From: Nemophila menziesii
Taxonomy: Eukaryota; Streptophyta; Magnoliopsida; Boraginales; Hydrophyllaceae
DNA: 64,000 nucleotides
Direction: 5' to 3'
NCBI GenBank assembly: GCA_029959085.1
Contig: JARWIR010000002.1
Span: forward strand, 32,006,233-32,070,232
The notes below the pieces were generated by a model, which saw only the letters and a program-made list of their open reading frames with translations, was not told the origin of the DNA and did not search any database. Numbering within the stretch: position 1 is the first letter of the stretch; the number at the start of each line of letters is the position of its first letter. The position numbers and the translations under genes are program-made. Shown piece by piece: positions 34,159 through 43,413 of the stretch.

Positions 34159-34455
34159 AAGGGTTAATGCTCAATAGGCACCTGCCACCTTACATCCTTG
34201 ACCATAAAAGACACCGTCTTTTTTAAAGAAGATTGTGTTATGGAAAGCTTCCCAAAACTCAAAATCTAAGTTTTATAAAGCTTCCCATCACTCAAAATTT
34301 GAGTTATGGAAAGCTTCGCACAACTCAAATGACTCTTTTTATGGGAAAGAAAAGGAAAAAGCAAAATGTATGTAACCTTTTATGGGTAAAAAAATGATGG
34401 TTGGGGTGAGGGGGGATTAATTTTAACTTGTGGTGTTTCTTGGGCATTAATCCTT
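34159..34455. mobile_element. Small TIR element (MITE-like, about 297 bp) in LTR Q
   Basis: The left end aagggttaatgctcaatagg and the complement of the right end aaggattaatgcccaagaaa form imperfect terminal inverted repeats of at least 20 bp. The body contains three imperfect copies of an approximately 40-bp unit with 'tatggaaagcttcccaaaact' wording (about 34240-34330). The flanks are A-rich, so the target duplication cannot be defined. No other LTR in the window has it. Family not assigned. Confidence 0.65.
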
Positions 34456-35317
34456 AAAATAAATTTCTATTCAGTGGAATATTTATCTAATCATTCTCAG
34501 TTAAACAATTTGTCCCAAATGCAATAAATTAATTAATTAACTAAGCATAAGTTCTTACATTAGAAACCTCAAGTAATGAGGGTTTAGTTTATACTAAAAG
34601 AAATCAAATAAATAAAAACTAATGGAATAATCATATTCAAAAGAAAAAATAAATAGAAATTGTTTCTAATGATAAAGAGAAATAATGGATAGCTGAGGAA
34701 GAATCGTTAGGTTCATAGACAAACCCGTCTCTTCTTCTCTCCTACTCTTCTGCTCTTGCTCACTTATGTAAAAATATGAAATAAAATGATACATTATGAT
34801 AAAGGGGCTCATGGATGACTTATATAATTGCTAAAAAATGTTTGGGCCCTCTTCATCTCACTTAATAAGGTTTAGAACGACCCAACTCGTTCTTAGCTAA
34901 AGCTAGACTAGTTTGAGTCATGCGGAAACAAATGTCACAACTTGTTCATCTCAAATCCAAATTGACTTCCATCGCTTCTCATGCGACACTGACTTCAAGA
35001 TCATTCTGAATCAAAAGGAATCAGGTTCAAAACTCTTACCAATATTTCGTGGTGATTGAAATAATATGACGTTGAGATTACTCTGGAAAACGCCCTAACT
35101 TCCCAAAATTACTCTAGGCTCAAATTCCGCCTTGGGTTGGGGTGTATCTTGAATTTTTTTTCTTCTTATCTTGATTTTGGCACCTTGTATCAACCATGTA
35201 CCTAAAAGATACACACATAACACACAATTAAGGAACAAAAACTCTATAAATAGAAATATGACCAAAATAAGAGGAAAAAGTACAATATATAAAATACTAG
35301 GGAAAAATCCATCTCTT

Positions 35318-35422
35318 AGTCCCAATAAACTCCCAGAATAATGTCTCGTGAATGGATTAATCCATCACTAAGTCCCAATAAACTCCCAAAATAATGTCTC
35401 GTGAATGGATTAATCCATCACA
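35318..35422. repeat. 53-bp tandem duplication in LTR Q
   Basis: Two nearly identical 53-base units starting agtcccaataaactccca at 35318 and 35371, differing at very few positions. They lie at the U3 start of the LTR. Confidence 0.9.
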
Positions 35423-35453
35423 AAAAGAGAGACATAACCTACCTTGGACAACA

Positions 35454-35577
35454 CCCCCACACTCATAAAAATTTCAGGTTAGGTGGATATCCTACCACAA
35501 TTCATAAGGGATCTACCTATGTGATTTTAGGGTAATTGGTTTAACACATAACAAGGGGATAAGATAGCCTCCCCCCA
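35454..35577 (-). other. Short internal fragment next to LTR Q
   Basis: About 124 bases between the Q polypurine tract and LTR B. It is probably the last internal sequence of the Q element: the minus strand before the LTR reads gagtgtggggg, like other tracts. No coding potential. It stops abruptly at LTR B. Confidence 0.5.
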
Positions 35578-37337
35578 TGATGTCTCGCCATTTGTTCTAA
35601 TTATTAGCCATTTGAAGACATCCTTTTAGGTGAATATTTTACTTATTCGATATACTTTTATGCTTATTTCATCATATTACACTTTCTCCCCTTGGAATTA
35701 GACTATTTGCATTTTTAGAGCTTTTGTGCGTTAATTTGATTATTTTTAGAGCAAAGTTAGTAGGTTCTCGAATTTAATTACAAGGAGGAGAAGTGAGAAT
35801 TAAAGTCTTAGAGTATTTTTAGTGTGTTAGGAAGTATTTTATTCGAGTTTCTAATTTTAGAGTGCACTTTCCTATTTCTATTCTTGAATTATGGATTTAT
35901 TATTTTTAAAGCATATCCGGTTTAATTATTTATTTATTGTGAAGCTTTAAAGGATATATGGTAATTAATTAGAGACCAGTCAAGTGTAATAAGTAAAGTA
36001 AAGAGATATACATGGAAATAAGAAGATTAAGGAAGGATATATGCAAAGAAGGAAAAGATAAAGCTGTCAAATAAATCTGAAATTCCCGCCACGTTCTAAA
36101 TACGAGCTCATAACTTAAGATTGTATATGAATTTGGGAGAATGGTTTGGACCAATGGATAGAGCTTTCTGAGACAAGTGGTTTCGACTATTGGAACGCGT
36201 CAAACGGATAAGTATTGAATGAGATACGACCAAAACAAATCAGCAGCAGAATCTTACCTTTCCTAGATTTTAGGGCTGCGAATTAAAGAGTTCTTGACTT
36301 GTCTTCCACTCCAAGTAAAAACGAATTAGGGCTTCCTAGCACCTGTAAATACACCCCTTAGCCTCTTCTTTACACACACTTCAGAGAATTACACAAGAGG
36401 CTTAAGGTTATCAAGTTAGAGCAAGAAGGCAATGAGAAGCTAGTGCTAGAGGAATCCTGTTCTTCCATCAACATTCATCCAACCTTTAGTTTATCAATTT
36501 ATCTTTTGTATTTGAACATGAATTCCTTTTATTTATTTTCAGTCTTTAATTTTATCATGAGCTAAATTTCCATATACTTGAGAATCGCATTAAAGGGATG
36601 AACCTTAATTAATTAATCTATGTTATGAATTTGGGATTGGTATGATTTAAATTGAATTGAGTTTTATATATTGGATGTTACTTTGTTTTCATTACTATTT
36701 ATTTTAGGAACAACTAGAAATAGCTTTTAGTATTTTGGCTATTCACTTTAGTGGTGAAGTGATCATCCGATAGGGGGGGTTTGAATACAGACTTAGGTCG
36801 TACTCGTGTAATGTCCGTTATTGACCAATAGGCTTAACTAATTACATAGCCAAAGATGTAAATTCATATCATCCGAAGAGGCATATTCGCCCATACAGGG
36901 GTTTATAGTACTTTAGGATAGCTCCTAGGTCCACCCGACAGGGGGCTAGGAGATATTTGAGTCCCGACTAATATTATAATTCCAATTCTACCCTTAAACA
37001 TAGCATAGATTATATTGATTAAGTGGATTCCTTGCGAGACTCAAGTATCTCTCTTATCTGAAGTTAGTCAATTTATTTGCTTTATTTCTTTCTAGTTAAT
37101 TTACTTTTAGTCTTTACTTTATTTGCATCGTTTTAAATTAGAAAACCAAACAAAAATCTTTTATTTTATTTTTCTGTTAAGCAATTATTCTTACTACTTG
37201 ATTAATATTTGGGATGAACCTAATATGTCCCTGAGAACGAACTTGATTATCATATATTACTTGGGACAACTGTACACTTGCAGTTTATGGTTACTCTGTT
37301 TTATCTTTATTATTTTATAACACCCTAAGACCCACCA
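35578..37337 (+). repeat. LTR B, plus-strand Athila-type LTR with mosaic sequence (about 1760 bp)
   Basis: Starts tgatgtctcgcc and ends cctaagacccacca. The first 250 bases follow the A/E3 type (ctccccttggaattag). From about 35815 to 36300 it follows the E2 type (attatttatttattgtgaagctttaa, then a gcatatccggtttaatt equivalent). The R/U5 part is A-like again (tccaccc-acaggggGCTAGGAG). The hairpin at 37268-37285 is AACTG/CAGTT around tacacttg. There is no polypurine tract before it and no primer site after it, so it looks like a solo LTR. The right flank is copia; flanks cccca and cccac do not form a clean duplication. Confidence 0.75.
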
Positions 37338-38100
37338 CCCACAATGTTGGATGCTAAACCTGAAATTATTAACATGAAATTCATCATTTCTTTAAGGGAT
37401 TAAATTTTCTTTCAGCTATGCAAATTTGTTGGGGGTATATAAGGGACACTAAGTTAAGGAATTATTCCATTACGTTCACAAATCTTTTTTTAAGTGTGTT
37501 TGAACAATATTCACCGCTCCTATCAGACATAAACCTTTTAATATTTCAATCTAATTAATTTTCAACTTCAACCGTATACTTTAAAAGGTGGATTCTACTT
37601 CATCCTTAGACCTTAGGAGGTATACCTTGGTGAAACTAGAGTAGCCATTTACAAAGGTCATATAGTATAATTTCCTCCTCTACTGGCAAAAGTTTTAAAG
37701 TCTGCCAAATCAGACCGAACTAATTCTAAGAGTTGAGGTTCTCTAATGCTCACGGTTTTAAAAGGCCTCTTAGCATGTTCAGCCTCTACATATATTTGAC
37801 ATTTAATTAGTTCATTTTTATAGTTTCCAAGTTTAGTCCATGATATTTAAGTATTTTAATATAGGAAACATTTAAATGTTCTAATCTAGTGTGCCACATA
37901 TTAAGAGATTCATCAATATAAGAAGAAGTAGATGCAATCTCATTAATACTAGAAACAAAGTTAAGCACAAATAGTCGTCCACTTAGGTAACCTTTCCCAA
38001 CAAAGTAACCATTCCTAGAGATAATAATCCCCCCCCCCCCCCCCCCCCCCCGCCAAAAAAAACAAATTTAAGTCGTACTTTTTTTCAAAGAGATATAGAG
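37338..38100 (-). pseudogene. Copia integrase, N-terminal and core part, broken
   Basis: Integrase region of the copia element. Minus-strand reading gives a SDRSGEYCSN block near 37500-37535, the equivalent of the family's R-S-D-x-G-G-E-Y motif with the second catalytic Asp. It is followed by a degraded Y-x-P-Q-Q-N-G region and an ERK-like word near 37430. The pre-integrase part at 37850-38100 is damaged by a poly-C tract. There are many stops. Confidence 0.7.
38029..38051. repeat. 23-base homopolymeric C tract
   Basis: Twenty-three consecutive C residues, followed by g, cc and nine A residues. It lies within the copia pre-integrase region, which normally has no such run. It may be real slippage expansion or a sequencing or assembly artefact. 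Confidence 0.9.
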
Positions 38101-38101
38101 A

Positions 38102-39283
38102 CTAAATTTCTACGGAGAGTGCGGACATACAAAACATCGTTAAGAAATAAGGTGTTGCCAGAAGTAAGTTTAAGACATAACTTTCCCTTCCTAAGGGCGT
38201 GCACAATTGTAGAGTTTCCCATGTAGGCACATTTCTCATCAGCTGCATCAAACTCTTGGAATAACTCTTTGTTGGAGAAGAATTATCTTGATGCTCTAGT
38301 ATCCAAAATCCAGTTGGCTTGTTCTCTACCAAGTTAGTTTTGATTATTACCCCAACAATAACCTTTTCAGATTCAGCCAATTTGGCGCGGCGTGGGTTGT
38401 TAGGGGTGAACATGTCCTTGCATTGGTAGGCCTCGTGTCCCTCCTTTCTATAATAGTAGGACATTGCCTTGGTTTTTTGAATGTGACTAGTTGGTTTGAA
38501 GTGACCTCCGAATTTGTTGAATTTACCCTTTGATTTGTTGTTGCCATTGTTCTTATTCTGCCCCAGATATTTTTCTGTACCCTTGAAACCATCTTTGTTT
38601 CCATGATCAGAAGTCTCGACCAAGTTTTCTTTTAAAGAAAAGTGAGGGAGAGATTCAGACTTGTCAATTTTCCGTTTTGGTTCTCATGTGGCTGATAAGC
38701 TCTTGGATTCTCATGTATCTTTTCTTAGCTTAAGGTGGTTGCGGTAGTCACTCCAAGATGGTGGGAATATGTTAAGTAATACATTGGTTTATAAGATCGC
38801 ACATTTTCATTCCTTTCTGATACAATTACAGGACACATGTTCTCATATATGTGAACTTGTTCCATGATCAGTTTTTGGTTATTGATTGAGAATATGAGCA
38901 AGTTTCCGACCACATATTTTTTTACAAAAATCTTCATCTCCATACTTATTGTGTAAATGGTCCCAAATAGTTTTTCATGTTTTTTCGTATACAAATAAAT
39001 CAAAAAGGGGGTTCGACATGTGGTTTAAAAGATGACCATGAGCTAGTTTGTTTGCCTTATCAAATTTAGAAATCTTGAAATTGTGAGTAGCGGTTGCAGT
39101 AGCGTCTATTTTAACGACTAAAATGCGAGGGTTGTAAAGTAATACATAGTTGACCTTCAATTGTTCAAAAAAGTTAAAATGTTTTTTGGACTAGCCTCTA
39201 AAATTAAAACCATCAAGAGGTTCAAGTTTTGACATATCAGTCAAAGTTTTCAAAGTAGTAGTTCAAGCAGAAGACGAAGCCAT
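38102..39283 (-). pseudogene. Copia Gag and protease start, broken
   Basis: Gag starts at ATG 39283 with MASSSA, then in a following frame KTLTDMSKLEPLDGFNF, typical of plant copia Gag. The segment 39160-38975 has KISKFDKANKLAHGHLLNHM. The nucleocapsid (38623-38102) is Lys/Asn-rich and ends in a knuckle read as MSYYYRKEGHEAYQC, where the first Cys ligands are replaced. Just after it lies the protease site; the usual WILDTG motif reads as W-I-L-D-T-R only in a neighbouring frame. Frameshifts and stops throughout. Confidence 0.8.
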
Positions 39284-40053
39284 TACAGTTTAGTATTAAA
39301 AAAAGTTATTACATTGTTGATTCGTCATAAGAATACTGTAACGAACTAAAAAGTTGTTTAATGCAGAAACTCTTTAACTATTTAACCCAAGAAAAATCGC
39401 GTTCACAAGAAAAGTAAAGAACAAACCAGAACAATAGAAGACGTAAATGAATTATAGTGTCGTGGAGAATCCACTACCTTAAGAACAATTTCCAGGACAT
39501 CAAAGATATTAAAATATTTATCCGTACGCTCCCTAAGGAATAAACACTACTACCCTCACTCGTGTGCACTCACAAGTAAAGGTATGGAAAATCTATGTTA
39601 CCGCTAAAGAAATAATTGGGAAGAGAAAACGTAATTACGTAAACTGTTGTGATGTTATGGGTAAAACAAACTAGACAACAACTCTATTTATAATAGAAGA
39701 AACTAGTTGTAATAATGTAGATGTTACCCTACTCAAGGTTGTTGATCATAGACTAAATATAGTTGTTGTAACAAAGAAACATGGGTGTAAAGAGCTGCTA
39801 CAAAAAGGACTTAGTCTTTGTTCATAAAAGGTTTATATAAACGTGGTAATAAAACTAATTTATTTTTGTTTTTTAAATCCCCAAGACCCATGACCCTAGA
39901 CCCGGGTTGAAGATTGTTGTGGTGCGGTGTGTAGGAATACACTATATCTTTTCTCATGTCTGGGAGTTAGCTCTTTGTAAGCTAAATAGACCACAAAATA
40001 GATAAATGAGAGTTTTTTTACTTTAATGGACCGACGTGGGAAAAGTAAGAAAG
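39284..40053 (-). other. Copia leader and probable 5' LTR
   Basis: About 770 bases upstream of the copia Gag start. A minus-strand TATA-like box TATTATAAATAG lies at 39683-39694, fitting a promoter that fires leftwards. No clear tRNA-iMet primer site and no partner LTR are visible, because the 3' side is cut by element A. The LTR ends are therefore not placed. No ORF. Confidence 0.5.
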
Positions 40054-40056
40054 TAA

Positions 40057-40419
40057 GGTGGTGTTTTTTTGCACTTAATGAGATCTTAATCTGGTTTATT
40101 AATACACTGGATCAATAAGACTGTTTATTTTTCCTGACCAATTCAGATCAGAATAACTCTTAATTGGTTTGTTTCTTTAAGATTTGAAACAAATGGTGTC
40201 GTTTGTTTTTTAAGTAACAAGTGTTGAATGCTGAAAGAATAGCTGAATAGAACTTATTTTGTTAAGAGGCAGTGTATGAATTATTCAGACTTAGTTTGAA
40301 ATCTTAATGAAACAGAGCGATTAAGAGCCATTCAGGTCTGAATTGGTCAGGAAAAAGAAACAGTCGTATTGATCTAATGTCTTAATGAACAAGATTAAGA
40401 TAGTGCAAACAAACACCCC
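40057..40419. mobile_element. Tourist-like MITE (about 363 bp)
   Basis: Begins ggtggtgtttttttgcactt and ends gtgcaaacaaacacccc, so the ends are inverted repeats of about 20 bp. They extend as a longer, imperfect inverted repeat over roughly 120 bases (aatcttaat..., cctgaccaattcaga...). TAA flanks both sides (40054-40056 and 40420-40422), as expected of PIF/Harbinger-Tourist elements. There is no coding capacity. The middle contains a gttaagaggcag segment that reappears inverted at 40424-40520. Confidence 0.78.
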
Positions 40420-40423
40420 TAAG

Positions 40424-40524
40424 TATTATTCATTCAGACCCTGCCTCTTAACAGCATAAGTTCTATTCAGTTGTTATTCAACATTCAGTATTTATCACTT
40501 AAAAAAATCAAACGGGACCATGAC
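40424..40524. repeat. Inverted partial copy of the same MITE family
   Basis: About 100 bases (ctgcctcttaacagcataag and on to ttcaacattcag) are the reverse complement of part of the preceding MITE, about 40195-40290. With the main copy it forms a large potential cruciform. It is probably the remains of a second insertion or of an end-to-end rearrangement. Confidence 0.7.
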
Positions 40525-40637
40525 TTCTCCGCTTACCCACTTCCCCACTAACAAAAGCCAATATATATAATTCCAAACATTATTAATACATTATGCCTTA
40601 GTCATAAATGTATCCAACACCTACAACCTCTCAAATA
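40525..40637. other. Unassigned AT-rich spacer
   Basis: Short spacer between MITEs; nothing recognisable. Confidence 0.5.
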
Positions 40638-40889
40638 CTTCCTCCGTCCATCAATATTTGTCACAATTTCTAAAAGTAGATGTCCACAAAAGGTTGTCCA
40701 TTTAAGATACCAAGAAACTTTTTTACCTTTTCTACCAATTTTATCCTTATTTAATATTCACAAAATTATCATCATTAAATTCATTTACTTTAGTTGGTTG
40801 AGGGTAGTTTAGTAAAAAAAGAAGAAATTAATTGCTTTCTTTAATCTGTGTAAAAAAAAAGTATAACAAACTTTTATAGACTGATAGAG
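40638..40889. mobile_element. Stowaway-like MITE (about 252 bp)
   Basis: Left end cttcctccgtccatcaatat and right end tatagactgatagag are imperfect inverted repeats of the CTCCCTCCGT type known from Stowaway (Tc1/mariner) MITEs. A TA dinucleotide flanks both ends (40636-40637, 40890-40891). AT-rich and non-coding. Confidence 0.7.
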
Positions 40890-40891
40890 TA

Positions 40892-41511
40892 GGATATAAT
40901 TGCTTTTGTGACCCTTGCCTTTGCAATCACGGAAATATGAGTGAAAAAATTAAATAACCCTACATGAATTATAAGAAGAGTTAAATACTTAAACTTGTTA
41001 AGTTATCAAACTAATAACCAACCTTTTAAGACTTTGAAGACTTTGAAGACCCTAACCCAACTAAAGAGAGGAGCGCTTACCAACACCAAACTAGTTGAAA
41101 TGATATCGTACAACTACAAACTAACGTTATATTTCCAATTAAGAAAGAGAACCACCTCAAAAATTATCACCATTACAAACTTGTAACCCAATATTCGATG
41201 AAACCAATCGAATTGAAACATTATTTGTAAATCTATCCATGCTTTACAAAATTGATTATATATATTATTTATAGAACGTGAAGATATGGACTAAAAATAA
41301 ATGAAAATGAAGGAATTAGAAAACACACAGTAAGTGTGTATCTCACACACAAGAAGACAACTACATCCTTATATTGACATATGAAGATAAATTTAATACA
41401 TAAAAGCACATTTCAATCATTACAAATTTCATTATCCAAGATTTTAATCCTTACAAACATTAAATAAGAGTAGTATAACAATAAGAATGATCATCATGAG
41501 ATATAAATATT
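40892..41511. other. AT-rich intergenic DNA
   Basis: About 620 bases with no credible ORF, RNA gene or repeat apart from a short duplicated 'agactttga' word near 41030-41050. Confidence 0.5.
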
Positions 41512-41654
41512 GTGACATAACTAAGTCTTTTTTTTTTTAATATAACATATTACAGCCCTACTTTCTACAAAGACTATTAAGTAGACATAACTAAGTCAAA
41601 GAATAAACTTACAAAGACTATTAAGTAGACATAACTAAGTCAAAGAATAAACTG
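41512..41654. repeat. Retroposon tail remnant and 44-bp tandem duplication
   Basis: gacataactaagtc at 41514-41527 is followed by an 11-T run and about 45 bases, then the same word recurs at 41583-41596 and 41627-41640. The words at 41583 and 41627 belong to a 44-base tandem unit (acaaagactattaagtagac..., 41567-41610 and 41611-41653). The simplest reading is a strongly 5'-truncated minus-strand retroposon with its target duplication, plus a later duplication. Confidence 0.65.
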
Positions 41655-41703
41655 AACATAATTTTTTTTTTTATCATTAAATGAAATCAATTACAATACT
41701 GTT

Positions 41704-42354
41704 TCAAAAGATTAGTAAAAATATAATATTTTCTTCTACACTATTCGAGCTTTCCACTGGTATTTCTCCCATTTTCCTAGCGCACTTTGCATATTTATCA
41801 GCTAATATGTTTCTATCTCTTCTGATATGTTCTACTTTCCATTTCGGATATCTTGCTGCCCATTTCCAAATTATCTCGATTATCGGTTTAATCTTCCAAT
41901 CAATACTTTGTTTTTTGTTAATACTCTGGACAATTTCCAGATTATCCGTGTAAAAGCAAGCTTTTTCTATTTTTAGAGAATCTGTGTCTTTCATAGCCTG
42001 AAGGATAGCCCATGACTCACCTTCCTTTGCACTCTTAAAAATGCCTCTTCTATACTTTTTCCGGGTAATATCTCCTTCCTGATTAGTCGCGATAGAAGCT
42101 ATTCCACTCTATTCATTGTTACTAACAAATGATGCATCATTGTACCAAGTAAAGTCAACATCTTCCGCGTCCTTTTTCTCTTCCTTTTTATTTTTATCTT
42201 CTAGTTTCCTTATATTATCACCCCCGTTCTCATGATTTTGACTATTATTGAATAATCTATTTATAAGGATATTTGAGCTATCAATAATCTCGGATACGTT
42301 CCATTCTTTTTTTTTCAAACAGTCCTTTTCATTCTTGCTTTCCAGATATGCCAT
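41704..42354 (-). pseudogene. L-A RNase H domain
   Basis: RNase H of the plant L1 type. The first catalytic Asp is in DFTWYNDASFVSNN (about 42109-42170), Glu in EGESWAIL (about 42000-42025), the next Asp in KACFYTDNLEIVQSI (about 41905-41960), and the last in RRDRNILADKYAKCAR (about 41785-41830). All four catalytic positions are kept, although the frame breaks between 41995 and 42108. It would degrade the RNA template during target-primed synthesis. Confidence 0.82.
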
Positions 42355-43413
42355 AAATGTACAATTAAATTACTTATTACCCATCGTTTGTCATGTCCAT
42401 TCTCCGAGAAACTTTTAACAATATTCATAAACCACTCGCTGAATTTTAGATTTTCGTCAAAGTTTACCTTTATCTGAAGCGTTGATTGAGCCCATACCGC
42501 CATACTTAAGGGACATTGAATAAAAAGATGTTTTATTGTTTCTTCCTTGTGTTCACACCATTCACATAATGCCGATTTATCGCACTTCTTTTTTTTTAAG
42601 ATTCTTTTTTGTAGGTATTGCATCATTACATAGTTTCCAAACAAAGTTCCTCATTCTCGTCGGTACATTTGACTTCCACACCGTTGCCCACATTGATGTT
42701 TCATTACATGCTTCTCCAATTCTTGATGGCCGTGCTTCGAGATTTACTTCATGGTTTACCAAAACGTGATATCCTGATTTTGTCTTATATTCCCCATCTC
42801 GCGAATTTGGCCAAATTAGCTTGTCATCTTTATCAATTCCTAGTAATGGAATATTAACCACCTCCTTTTTCTCCCGTTCATTACAAATTAGATCAACAAG
42901 ATTCTCATTCCATCCAGTACATCCATTATTGAATAATTCAGCAACTTTATTTATTGGTAGCCACTCACATTTATCTATCTTCATTCCCGGACCAATCCAA
43001 GCATCATCCCACACATTAGCAGTTAAACCATTTCCAATTTGCCAACAACATTCATTTCTAAGGAATTGTACCCCTTTCATTATACTAGCCCAACTCCATG
43101 ACCTTTTAGCTTTCAGCTTAGCATTCCATATCTCCGTCTTCGGGTGATAGATTCCTTTAAGCAATTTTGCAACTAGAGACTCTGGATTTTTTATAATTTT
43201 CCATGCTTGTCTAGCCAACATTGCAATGTTCATTTTATGAAAATCTCTGAATCCTAGTCCCCCTATTCTTTTTGATCTTGAAACTCGTTTCCATGATACC
43301 CAATGAATTTTATTCTTATCCATCGTATCCCAATAAAAATTAATAAAAATTAGACACAATACTAGATAATTTTTTGCATAAAGCCTTTGGAAATTCGAAA
43401 ATAGACATTGCAT
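42315..43413 (-). pseudogene. L-A post-RT region with zf-RVT motif
   Basis: Region between RT and RNase H. It reads IHWVSWKRVSRSKRIGGLGF, then LARQAWKIIKNPESLVAKLL, WDDAWIGPGMKI and a zf-RVT stretch with AMWATVWKSNVPTRMR-like wording. A Cys/His set CEWCEHKEETIKHLFIQC follows at 42560-42510. This is the typical layout downstream of plant L1 RTs. A frameshift near 42590 splits it. Confidence 0.82.

Larger units (their letters stand above)
33835..35453 (-). repeat. LTR Q, main part
   Basis: Continuation of LTR Q after E3. The wording near 33960-34140 (acccctcactagtgaccctgg, taaacccctctccctggtg) is a divergent form of the R/U5 region of the other LTRs. It holds a 297-bp TIR insertion at 34159-34455 and a 53-bp tandem duplication at 35318-35422. 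The right end is placed at 35453 because the minus strand reads gagtgtggggg-TGTTGTCC, a polypurine tract followed by TG. The end TGTT matches AACA at 20841. Confidence 0.68.
37338..39283 (-). mobile_element. Ty1/copia element, 5' half (gag to integrase)
   Basis: Continuation of the copia relic from 20840. From right to left: Gag start at 39283, zinc knuckle, protease site, GAG-pre-integrase region and the first part of the integrase. It ends at 37338 beside LTR B. Together with 18898-20840 this gives nearly all domains of a single copia element in the right order and strand. Confidence 0.85.

Noticed and set aside
20841..37337. Single retroelement with Q and B as its two LTRs
   Set aside because: Q and B are in opposite orientation and belong to different LTR types, so they cannot be the LTR pair of one normal insertion despite similar flanking bases.
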